From Pseudoclavibacter helvolus (GTDB lineage Bacteria > Actinomycetota > Actinomycetes > Actinomycetales > Microbacteriaceae), in contig NZ_JACHWJ010000003.1 in assembly GCF_014191305.1 (NCBI RefSeq), positions 434,001 to 498,000 of the forward strand: 64,000 bases of DNA, read 5' to 3'. The notes under the pieces were generated by a model, which was not told the DNA's origin, ran no database searches, and saw only the letters and a list, made by a program, of their open reading frames with translations. The translations under genes were made by a program, and so were the position numbers. This document shows positions 42,733 through 50,031 of the stretch, in pieces (position 1 is the stretch's first letter; each line of letters opens with the position of its first letter).

Positions 42733-43560
42733 GTGGATGGAATGAGTGACTCTCCGTCATCGGCTTCTCGGCAGAGTGCCGCTGACCTCGCGCAGACGGT
42801 CGCAGAACTCGCAGACCGGCATGCGGTGACACTCGAATCGGTCCTCGCGATCCTGCGGTCGCCGCGCGTCGGCGACCAAGCCGCGAGATCCATGGCGATC
42901 GACGTCGCCGCGTCGGCGCTTGTTGGGCTCAGGACGGAGACCGATCAGCAGCGAGGGAAGATCCTGGAGCCGGTAGTGGGTGCGTTCGCGCGGCTCAGGA
43001 CAGACCTGCGTCCCCTCGTCCGGTTCGGCGACCTCGATGTGCAGTTCGTGGAGCCTCCCGCGACGGGTCGGGCGCTCCCGGGGGAGGTTGCCCACGCCGC
43101 GCGGGCGATCGTGCGCACGGCTGTGCTCGCCTATGTGGATGCGGGTGAGGCTCGTCGGGTTCGTATCCAGTGGGATTGCGACGGCTTGAACCTGCTGATC
43201 GGCATCCGGGACGACGGCGCGGGCGAGCTCACGGTGCATGATGACGCGCTGAGGCCCATCGCTGAGAGGGTGACGGCGCTCGACGGCGTGCTTGGTGTCG
43301 CATCCACTCCGGGTTGGGGGTCGGACGTGAGCGTGACGCTGCCGCTCGATCCGCCTTCCGGGGTGGCGCACCTGGATGGTGGCGTCGAGTTGAGTGCTCG
43401 AGAGCGAGACGTCCTGCGACTTGTTGTGGAGGGGCGCCGGAACCAGGAGATTGCGGCCGAGCTGGCCATCAGTGTGAATACGGTGAAGTTCCATGTCTCG
43501 AACCTTCTGAGGAAGGCGGGCGCCCGTAACCGGGCGGAACTCGTTGTGCTTTCGCATTGA
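42733..43560 (+). CDS. Histidine-kinase-like ATPase domain fused to a LuxR-type HTH
   Basis: A 275-residue one-protein regulator. Residues ~1-115 are helical and carry no His phosphoacceptor box I can see. The next ~85 residues resemble a HATPase_c domain with G1-like IGIRDDGAGE and a later GVASTPGWGSDVSVTLPL; the N-box asparagine appears replaced (AVLAYVDAG region). The C-terminus is a GerE/LuxR helix-turn-helix: LSARERDVLRLVVEGRRNQE then ISVNTVKFHVSNLLRKAG. There is no receiver domain. Divergent from hxlB-hxlA, so a direct, ligand- or ATP-sensing control of the formaldehyde-fixing genes is likely. Confidence 0.8.
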   Translation: MDGMSDSPSSASRQSAADLAQTVAELADRHAVTLESVLAILRSPRVGDQAARSMAIDVAASALVGLRTETDQQRGKILEPVVGAFARLRTDLRPLVRFGDLDVQFVEPPATGRALPGEVAHAARAIVRTAVLAYVDAGEARRVRIQWDCDGLNLLIGIRDDGAGELTVHDDALRPIAERVTALDGVLGVASTPGWGSDVSVTLPLDPPSGVAHLDGGVELSARERDVLRLVVEGRRNQEIAAELAISVNTVKFHVSNLLRKAGARNRAELVVLSH

Positions 43561-43561
43561 G

Positions 43562-43805
43562 GCGCGGCTACGATCTCCTGCAGCGTGCCTGCCTGGGCGA
43601 TGGAGCCGTGCACGCGCAGTACGCCGACCTCGTCGGCCACGCGGAGCGCCTCGTCAGCATCGTGAGCGACCAGGATGATGGTCTTTCCTGAGTCTGAAGA
43701 GCCGACGAAGGCGACCGTGCAATGCGACGGGATCACGTAGTTGAAGTTGTCTACGGCCACCGTCCCGTCTCAGTACTGCTTGCTGACGTGCGTGAACTCG
43801 ATCAT
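43562..43805 (-). pseudogene. Remnant of an osmoprotectant-type ABC ATPase
   Basis: On the minus strand ATG 43805 begins MIEFTHVSKQY, hits TGA at 43772-43770 and continues DGTVAVDNFNYVIPSH and FVGSSDSGKT (Walker A). It then jumps straight to IILVAHDADEALRVADEV and GTLQEIVAAP, the H-loop and end of OpuCA/ProV-type ATPases. About 120-130 codons between Walker A and the H-loop are missing, and the rest of the gene is cut off by the LuxR-type gene. The deletion joins two GKT-coding stretches, suggesting loss between short direct repeats. Confidence 0.8.
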
Positions 43806-43883
43806 CGCGGCTCCCGTGTTGGGGAGGCGTGGCCGGACCGACACTTCAATTCATGGAACTATTTCTGCACGGATGTAAGTGGT

Positions 43884-43915
43884 GAGGCCCGGCGCAGGTG
43901 TCTGCGTCGGGCCTC
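43884..43915. terminator. Terminator downstream of the NADP-binding reductase gene
   Basis: 14-bp stem GAGGCCCGGCGCAG with one G-T pair and a GTGT loop; ATTAT follows on the plus strand. It ends the leftward reductase gene. Confidence 0.82.
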
Positions 43916-43943
43916 ATTATCGGGCTTGCTTTGCGGCTGTGGC

Positions 43944-44525
43944 CTAGCGAGCGACGTTGAAGCCGCTTGCCCAGCTGATCTGCTCGCCTGCTGCGAGGGT
44001 GAGCTGCAGGAAGCCGAGCGCCTCGAGCTCGTGGGCGCGCTGGAGCGAGCCTGCGTCGATCGCGCCGAGTCCGCCAGCCTCGATGGCGGCCTTCAGTGTC
44101 GCCTTGGCTGCGGTGTCGTCGCCCGCGATGAGCACGGTGGTTGCGGCGGTTTCGCCGACCTGGCCGGATGTGAGCGTCACGGCGAAGTTGGTGTTGAAGG
44201 CCTTGATGACCGCGCTGTTGGGGAGGGCTGCCTGGATCTCGGCGGCTGCGGAGGAGCCGGCAGGGACGACGAGGCTGTCGAAGGTCTCGAAGTTCAGGGG
44301 GTTCGTGATGTCGACGACCGTCTTGCCTGCGAGGGCGGGGCTGTGGGTGGCGACGATCTCGGCGACGGCCGGGTACGGGACGGCGAAGACGACGATGTCA
44401 CCTTCGATGGTTGCGGTTGATGCCTGCTCGTGGGAGATCTGGGTGACGTTCGCGCCGCCCTTGTCGAGAACGCTTGCGATTGCGGAGGCCATGTTGCCGG
44501 TTCCGAAGATGGTGACCTGAGTCAT
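43944..44525 (-). CDS. NADPH-dependent F420 reductase-like NAD(P)-binding protein
   Basis: A 193-residue Rossmann protein of the F420-oxidoreductase/coenzyme F420:NADP family: GTGNMASAIASVL dinucleotide motif, VFAVPYPAVAEIV, the VVDITNPLNFETF strand and VIKAFNTNFA. It lacks the deazaflavin domain seen in longer enzymes, so NADP-linked reduction of a small substrate is the safest call. AAGGAG lies 8 nt before ATG 44525. Two matching palindromes just upstream imply control by a MarR-like regulator, but no such gene is adjacent; the neighbourhood is decayed. Confidence 0.85.
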   Translation of the reverse strand: MTQVTIFGTGNMASAIASVLDKGGANVTQISHEQASTATIEGDIVVFAVPYPAVAEIVATHSPALAGKTVVDITNPLNFETFDSLVVPAGSSAAAEIQAALPNSAVIKAFNTNFAVTLTSGQVGETAATTVLIAGDDTAAKATLKAAIEAGGLGAIDAGSLQRAHELEALGFLQLTLAAGEQISWASGFNVAR

Positions 44526-44583
44526 GTTGGGGGCTCCTTGCTCTTGGTCGTCAATCCCGTGCGAATGCACTTGGCTGACTGTT

Positions 44584-44633
44584 ACTTGTAGCTGCAAGTA
44601 GTTTGCTAGCAGCAAGAAGTTGTAGATGCAACT
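44584..44633. promoter_or_regulatory. Twin operator-like palindromes upstream of the reductase gene
   Basis: ACTTGTAGCTGCAAGT (44584-44599) and AGTTGTAGATGCAACT (44618-44633) share (A)STTGTAGMTGCAAS(T) with identical spacing of arms; their centres are 34 bp apart, a little over three helical turns. They lie 59-108 bp before the reductase start on its upstream side. Confidence 0.65.
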
Positions 44634-44782
44634 AATTGATTCGATCGAGCCCAACGCAACGTCGGCACTATGTGCGTGCGCCAAATATCGGCCCGAGATC
44701 CGAGAGAGGCGCAAGCCTGGCGCACAGCTCGCCGGCCAAGCGGCTCGATCGAGGTCTCGCAGACGATGTGCTCCAAGAGCTC

Positions 44783-44972
44783 TCCACTCTGACCTCCCTC
44801 ACCTACAGCAACGAGGACATTGCAGGGGGTCGTGACATACCTCGACGAGCGACGCGTTGGCCCCACACAGGTCGTCACGCACCACCTCGCGCAAGAGAAT
44901 GTGCTCGAGGCCTTCAATACGGTGATCGAGAAGAAGGACGAGGCCATCAAGGTAGTCGTCGACGTTCACTGA
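44783..44972 (+). pseudogene. 3' remnant of a zinc-type alcohol/polyol dehydrogenase
   Basis: The plus strand reads STLTSLTYSNEDIAG, then, after removing one G from the G5 run at 44825-44829, VVTYLDERRVGPTQVVTHHL and LEAFNTVIEKKDEAIKVVVD up to TGA at 44970-44972. The VTHHL and AIKVVV segments match the C-terminus of butanediol/sorbitol-type medium-chain dehydrogenases. Everything upstream is gone, so this is a frameshifted 3' fragment. Its stop overlaps the end of tatA on the other strand. Confidence 0.72.
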
Positions 44973-45139
44973 CGCGAGTCTGCGGGCGCATCCACGTCGA
45001 GGTCTCGCACTTCGGTCCTGAGGATGCGCATCGATTGCCCGACGCTCTTCGCGAGGGCCGGCAGCTTCGAGGCGCCGAAGACGAGCACGATGATGGCGAG
45101 CACGGCGATGCCGTGCCGGCCGGTGAGGTTCGCGAGCAT
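44966..45139 (-). CDS. tatA: Sec-independent (Tat) translocase subunit TatA
   Basis: A 57-residue protein with the full TatA/E plan: short N-terminus (MLANLTGRHG), one hydrophobic helix (IAVLAIIVLVFGASKLP), then an amphipathic helix (ALAKSVGQSMRIL) and a short acidic tail. The FGASKLP hinge is the family signature with Ser for Gly. TatA oligomers form the passage for folded proteins with twin-arginine signals. It lies 75 bp downstream of a Tat-type lipoprotein gene on the same strand, an unusual direct pairing. No tatB or tatC is present in the window. Confidence 0.88.
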   Translation of the reverse strand: MLANLTGRHGIAVLAIIVLVFGASKLPALAKSVGQSMRILRTEVRDLDVDAPADSRQ

Positions 45140-45214
45140 GATGGTCGTCTTTCGTCGGGTTGGTCTTCTGCGGTGTGGGTGTCTGAGAGTTCCGTCTGGC
45201 CGGATGCGCCGGGT

Positions 45215-46222
45215 TCAGTTCCCTGGGCCGCCTGGGCCGCCAGAACCGTCGGGGCCGCCCGCGCCTCCGCCTGACGGCGCTGCCCCCGCGGTCGGTGTGG
45301 TCGTCGTATCGACACGGACCGTGAGGGCGATGTTGTAGCCGCTTGTCGTGTCGCCCGTGACGGTCGCGAGCTGCAGGGCTCCGCCGTCGTCGCCGAAGAC
45401 GTTGTCGGAGTCGAGGCTGACCTGCGCCATGTTGGAGGCTGAACCCTCGTAGCCGGACAAGGCGTAGACGGCGTTCGAGGCGTACTCGGGCAGCGCGACC
45501 TGCGAGGTCGAGATGGCCTTCGTCGAGTCGGTGATGTCGTCGATCGTCGGGTACACCTCGAAGTGGATGTGCGGCCAGCGCCCTGTGTAGCAGGCGGGGA
45601 AGATCGAGGTGTACGTGACGCTGCCCTGCGCATCCGCGACCTGCACGCCCCGCAGGAACGTCTCGTTCTCGATTCCCTCTGAGTACATGGAGTAGCCGCC
45701 CGTGGCGTCGCAGTGCCAGACGTAGACGGCGACGTTCTCGAACGGCCTGTCGCCGTTTGCCATGTCGAGGACCGTGAGTGTGAGGGTCATAGGAACGCCT
45801 GCCGCGGTGGTGCCGCTGCCGATGCTCGAGCGGATGTCGCTGCGCACGACCCCGGACTGTTCGAGCACGTCCGCGCCGTTCGAGCCGTCGCCAGGGTACG
45901 GGCCTGCGGTCTCATCGGGGATCTCGCTCGCAGGCACAGCGACGGCCGTCGCGGACGCGCTCGCCGATGGGCTGGCCGTCGCTGTTGCAGTCGCTGTTGC
46001 GGCCGTCGTGCTGGACGCGCCCGATCCCGCCGGCGTGCAGGCGGCGAGCGCCACCGTCCCGACCCCAACCCCGAAGATGCTCAGCAGGCCGCGACGCGAC
46101 ATGAGCGTGCCGATGTCGAAGGAGACGCCCTGGTCGACGACCTCCTCGTCAGCTCGGTCGAGCAGCCTGCCCTCGTAGGCGGGGCCGTCTGGGGTGAGGT
46201 CGGGCTCGGGAATCTTGATCAT
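45215..46222 (-). CDS. Intradiol dioxygenase-like lipoprotein with a Tat signal
   Basis: A 335-residue protein: a 42-residue hydrophilic lead, the twin-arginine motif MSRRGLLSIFG, a hydrophobic stretch and a lipobox LAAC, then a Thr/Ala/Ser linker. The body is the intradiol ring-cleavage dioxygenase fold: DETAGPYPGDG, NVAVYVWHCDATGGYSMYSE (Tyr/His ligand region) and GRWPHIHFEVYP. It ends in a Gly/Pro-rich tail. Such extracellular proteins are common in actinobacteria and their substrates are mostly unknown. AGGAGA precedes ATG 46222. Iron loading before export would explain use of Tat and the adjacent tatA. Confidence 0.88.
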   Translation of the reverse strand: MIKIPEPDLTPDGPAYEGRLLDRADEEVVDQGVSFDIGTLMSRRGLLSIFGVGVGTVALAACTPAGSGASSTTAATATATATASPSASASATAVAVPASEIPDETAGPYPGDGSNGADVLEQSGVVRSDIRSSIGSGTTAAGVPMTLTLTVLDMANGDRPFENVAVYVWHCDATGGYSMYSEGIENETFLRGVQVADAQGSVTYTSIFPACYTGRWPHIHFEVYPTIDDITDSTKAISTSQVALPEYASNAVYALSGYEGSASNMAQVSLDSDNVFGDDGGALQLATVTGDTTSGYNIALTVRVDTTTTPTAGAAPSGGGAGGPDGSGGPGGPGN

Positions 46223-46392
46223 GGCAACTCTCCTGCTCTTCGTCGTGGAACGAGAGTCAGCATGAGCCGCCGGCCAGGCAGGGGGCTATGGCGTTCCTAT
46301 GCCAGGGCTATGGCGCGCATCCCAGGCTGAATGTCCGTGGCTCGTGCTTAGCTATGCGCACACTTCAGGGAAGACGTGAGCGGGGGAGCAAC

Positions 46393-48012
46393 GTGACTCA
46401 GCAGATCGGTGTACGGGAGTCGGGAGCGGGCAGCGAAGTTGCGCCCGGACCGGCCGGCCTGCGGCGTGCATCCAAGCTGCGGCAGTCGCTCCTGCGGCTC
46501 GGGTCTGGCGCGCTCACGAAGACCTACGACCTGTACCACCTGCATCCGGCCGTCTGGCGCTGGACCGCCCGCCACTACGTGCCCGCGATGGGCGACTTCG
46601 CGAAGTTCAACGCGTGGATGATCTGCCAGCGCGCGAATCTCGACGTGCCCGCCTACCAGCGCTGGCTGCACGAGAACGACTTCCGATTCCGCTGGTGGCA
46701 GCTCTCGAGCTACCCGGAGACGAGCAAGGACGACTACGTCAAGCGCTACACGGAGGACGAGCGCTGCTGGGGCGGCGAGATCGACACCGTGGGCACGGTC
46801 GTCGACGAGTCGAGCGGCTCGAGCGGTTCGCCCTTCAACTGGATCCGCGGGCGACACGAGCTGAAGACCATCCACAACAACGTGGCCGGCTACATCACCT
46901 TGCTGTTTGGCACGAAGAAGCTGTTCGGCATCAATGCCTTCTCGATGGGGGCGTGGGCGACCGGCACCAACACCGGGCACGCGCTCTCGAAGATCTCGAT
47001 GGTCAAGAACACGGGACCAGACATCGACAAGATCGTCGACACGATCCGCCACTTCGGGCCCAAGTACCAGTACCTCGTGAGCGCCTACCCGCCGTTCCTG
47101 AAGCACCTGCGCGACAGGCTCGACGGGGAGGAGTGGTTCGACTGGTCGCAGCACCGCCTCAACGGGTTTGTGGGTGGGGAGGCCATGACGGAAGGGCTGC
47201 GCGACTACCTCGAGGAGCGCTTCGGCCGCGTGTACTCCGGATACGGGGCCTCCGACCTCACGATCGGCATGGCAGGCGAGTCGGACGCCTGCGTGTGGCT
47301 GCGCCGAGCGATGTTCGCCGACGAGCCGCTGAGGAGGGCGCTCCTCGGTGACGACGAGTCGCGCATCCCCATGGTCTTCCAGTACAACCCGCTCGAGACG
47401 TACCTCGAGACGAACGCGAACAACGAGCTCGTCGTGACGCTCAACTCGTCTGCCGTGCTCAGCCCGAAGCTTCGCTACAACATCGGCGACGAGGCGAAGA
47501 TCCTCTCTTTCCCCGAGGTGCGAGAGAAGATCGCCGAACTCGACCCGGCGCTGTCGAGGGCGTTCCACCGGGCATTCGCGGTGCAGCGGATGAAGCTGCC
47601 CTTACTCCTGCTCTTCGGCAGGAAGGACTCGACGATCTCCTACATGGGCGCCAATCTGTACCCGATCGACATCGAGAACGGCCTCTACCGCGACAACCCG
47701 CACGCGGGCGACATCGAGTCGTTCAAGCTCGGCCTGCTCGAGCTCGAGGGTCACGAGCAGCGCCCCATCGTGCACCTCCAGCTGCGCGACGGCGTGGCGC
47801 TCGCGGATGAGGAGATCGCGAAGCTCAGCGAGACGACGAGGGCCGGCATCGTCGAGCACCTCGCCTCCGTGTCGCGCGACTTCGCCCAGTCGCTCGACGA
47901 GGACCCGTCGACGGGCGACCTCCGAATCGAGGTGCATCCGTTCGGCACGGGGCCCTTCACGGGTGGCAATGCGAAGATCAAGAACGTCTACGTCGTCAAG
48001 AACGCCGAGTAA
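46393..48012 (+). CDS. PaaK-like adenylate-forming ligase (coenzyme F390 synthetase/phenylacetate-CoA ligase family)
   Basis: A 539-residue AMP-binding enzyme. The P-loop region reads VVDESSGSSGSPFNW, the adenine/substrate region YSGYGASDLTIGMAGE, and a C-terminal lobe begins near LLLFGRKDSTISYMGANLYP with the usual hinge (GRKD). It would adenylate a carboxylic acid for transfer to CoA, another thiol or an amine. GTG 46393 has GGGGGAG at proper distance; an ATG 39 nt earlier lies in what looks like the -10 region (TTAGCT). First gene of a tight three-gene operon (3-nt gap, then ATGA overlap). Confidence 0.85.
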   Translation: MTQQIGVRESGAGSEVAPGPAGLRRASKLRQSLLRLGSGALTKTYDLYHLHPAVWRWTARHYVPAMGDFAKFNAWMICQRANLDVPAYQRWLHENDFRFRWWQLSSYPETSKDDYVKRYTEDERCWGGEIDTVGTVVDESSGSSGSPFNWIRGRHELKTIHNNVAGYITLLFGTKKLFGINAFSMGAWATGTNTGHALSKISMVKNTGPDIDKIVDTIRHFGPKYQYLVSAYPPFLKHLRDRLDGEEWFDWSQHRLNGFVGGEAMTEGLRDYLEERFGRVYSGYGASDLTIGMAGESDACVWLRRAMFADEPLRRALLGDDESRIPMVFQYNPLETYLETNANNELVVTLNSSAVLSPKLRYNIGDEAKILSFPEVREKIAELDPALSRAFHRAFAVQRMKLPLLLLFGRKDSTISYMGANLYPIDIENGLYRDNPHAGDIESFKLGLLELEGHEQRPIVHLQLRDGVALADEEIAKLSETTRAGIVEHLASVSRDFAQSLDEDPSTGDLRIEVHPFGTGPFTGGNAKIKNVYVVKNAE

Positions 48013-48015
48013 GCC

Positions 48016-50031
48016 GTGTTCACCACCGACTTCTCGAAGGCTCCAGTTCAGGGCAGGGCCGAGGCGCTGGTCATCGTCGAAGGGCGCGGCGCCGACCGTG
48101 AAGGCGTGATCTGGCGGCAGCGCTTCACGGATCGCCGGGTCTCCGGCGAACTCCTGCTGTTCGAGAGCGTCGAGCGAGCGCGTGAGGTCGCAGCCGGGCA
48201 CGATGGGCGCACGAAGCTACTGCTCGCCGAGACCCGCGGCTACTCGAACGGCATCTGGCGAGCCGACCCCGAGCCTCCACCAGGCGAGATGGCGCATAAC
48301 CCGCACTTCGCGTCCGTCTCCAAGGAACGCGCGGAAGGGCGCATGCCACCGCGCGTCGACGAGCCGACGCGCAAGCCGAGAAAGCTCACTACCCCGGTCC
48401 CGCCGCCGTCCCACACCATCTTCGACACTGCATCGATGTTCGTCGGTGCAACCCGGTACACGTCCCCGCTCGCCTGGGCCGTGACGGGCCGCGTCTGGGG
48501 GCAGATGACCGGCAAGATGCGGAGGATGCCCGACTACTGCTGGCACGGCATCTACTGGGAGGCGCCGTGGACCCTCGGCACCCTCGCGAACTTCTCCACG
48601 CGCGACGCGCTCCTGCGCTTCGCCAGAATGCCCGAGCACAGGCACCTCATGCAGTGGATCGTGAAGGACACGAGGAACGCCAACGCCGGGTTCATTCGCC
48701 TCTTCGCGAGCGAGGAGGAGCTGGCGGCCGTCGAAGGCACCGTGGGGCACGAGGGGGACGGTCGTCTCACGGATGCGGATGCGCGTGGCCCGGCCGCAGC
48801 GGCGCCCGGCTCGATGCTGACCCCCGACGCGCTCTCTGGGCGTGCTGGGACGAAGTCAAAGTCGCGCGGGATCGAGGTGCGTCGCGTCAGCTCGGAGCTC
48901 GAGTTCCTCGAGTTCGTCGAGCTGCCGGGGCGCGTCTCGGACCCGAGCCGCGAGGTGCCAGTGCTCGAGTCGACTCTCCGCTCGTGGTGGAAGGACAAGC
49001 ACGCGCACGAGTCCCCGGTCGAGCTGCTGCTCGCGTACCGCGAGGGCACACCCGTCGCCCGAGCTGTCACGCACACGAGCGCTGCGCTCGACGCAGAGCT
49101 CTCATCGAGCCTCCAGCTGTTCGGGGCCGTCGCGGCGGCCGACGCGGAGGCCCTCGGCGCGATCATCGGCGCCGTCGAAACACGTGCCGCGAACGCCGGT
49201 CGGAGCGAGCTCCTCGGCCCCGTCACGCTGCTCCCGAACCAGGTGGGCGGGGTCATCACGAGTGGCTTCGGCGAGCGAGGCTTCGTCGAGGGCGCTTGGA
49301 ACCCGGACTGGGTGCCCGGCGCCTACGAGGGGCTCGGCTTCACAACCTGGAACGAATCGGCGACCTGGATCGCTCGCCTCGAGCAGGGGCGCCTCGGGCA
49401 GATCGAGAGTGACGCCTTCACAGCGCCGACCGACGCCGAGCTCGAGGCCGCCGGCATCGTCATCGAGCGCGCATCGCGCCTGCGATTCCCGCGCGACGTC
49501 GCCCGCCAGCGCGAGCTTGTCAACGCCGCCTTCGCCGAGCTGCCCTACTACACGCAGATCTCGCGAGCGCAGATGCGAGAAGCCACAAGCGGACTCATCG
49601 CGATCATCGACCCCAACATCTGGGTGTCTGCGCTCGATGCGAAGACCCGCAAGCCGCTCGGCTTTCTGCTCTGCGTCCCCGACGTGACCCGCATCGTCCA
49701 GCGCTCGTCCGGCCGAATCGGGCTGCGGCAGCTGCTCGAGATCTGGCGGCAGCGTAAGGAACCGAGGGAAGCAGTGCTCACCATCCAGGGCACGACTCCC
49801 GAGGGCCGCGGCCGCGGCATCAGCACGCTACTCGGGCGCACGGTGGGGGAGGCGCTCATCGAGGGCGGCTACACGGCGCTGCGCTCGACCTACATCGGCC
49901 GCGACAACCCCGCCTCCGCGCGACAGCTCGGCCGCATGGGCGGGAAGGCGCTGCACGAGACGGTCTTCTACAGGAGGCCCGTGCGAGCGTGCGCCGATGG
50001 GAACGCAACACACGAGGGGGAGCAGCCATGA
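48016..50031 (+). CDS. Multidomain protein with YghO-like and GNAT-like acyltransferase regions
   Basis: A 671-residue protein of unusual make-up. Residues ~1-130 are not recognised. Residues ~145-235 (IYWEAPWTLGTLANFSTRDA; HLMQWIVKDT) look like a dimeric alpha/beta-barrel monooxygenase-like module. From ~290 a YghO-type region appears (LLLAYREGTPVAR; LLGPVTLLPNQVGGVITSGF; NPDWVPGAYEGLGF), and the last ~170 residues have GNAT features (IQGTTPEGRGRGISTLLGRT, then TYIGRDNPASARQLGRMGGK). Probably an N-acyl- or acetyltransferase using the ligase's activated acid. GTG start 3 nt after the ligase; the stop overlaps the next ATG. Confidence 0.7.
   Translation: MFTTDFSKAPVQGRAEALVIVEGRGADREGVIWRQRFTDRRVSGELLLFESVERAREVAAGHDGRTKLLLAETRGYSNGIWRADPEPPPGEMAHNPHFASVSKERAEGRMPPRVDEPTRKPRKLTTPVPPPSHTIFDTASMFVGATRYTSPLAWAVTGRVWGQMTGKMRRMPDYCWHGIYWEAPWTLGTLANFSTRDALLRFARMPEHRHLMQWIVKDTRNANAGFIRLFASEEELAAVEGTVGHEGDGRLTDADARGPAAAAPGSMLTPDALSGRAGTKSKSRGIEVRRVSSELEFLEFVELPGRVSDPSREVPVLESTLRSWWKDKHAHESPVELLLAYREGTPVARAVTHTSAALDAELSSSLQLFGAVAAADAEALGAIIGAVETRAANAGRSELLGPVTLLPNQVGGVITSGFGERGFVEGAWNPDWVPGAYEGLGFTTWNESATWIARLEQGRLGQIESDAFTAPTDAELEAAGIVIERASRLRFPRDVARQRELVNAAFAELPYYTQISRAQMREATSGLIAIIDPNIWVSALDAKTRKPLGFLLCVPDVTRIVQRSSGRIGLRQLLEIWRQRKEPREAVLTIQGTTPEGRGRGISTLLGRTVGEALIEGGYTALRSTYIGRDNPASARQLGRMGGKALHETVFYRRPVRACADGNATHEGEQP

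Noticed and set aside
44636-45274. 212-codon plus-strand frame covering tatA
   Set aside because: Only its early part (44783-44830) has coding character, as a dehydrogenase remnant; the rest is antisense to tatA and the dioxygenase.
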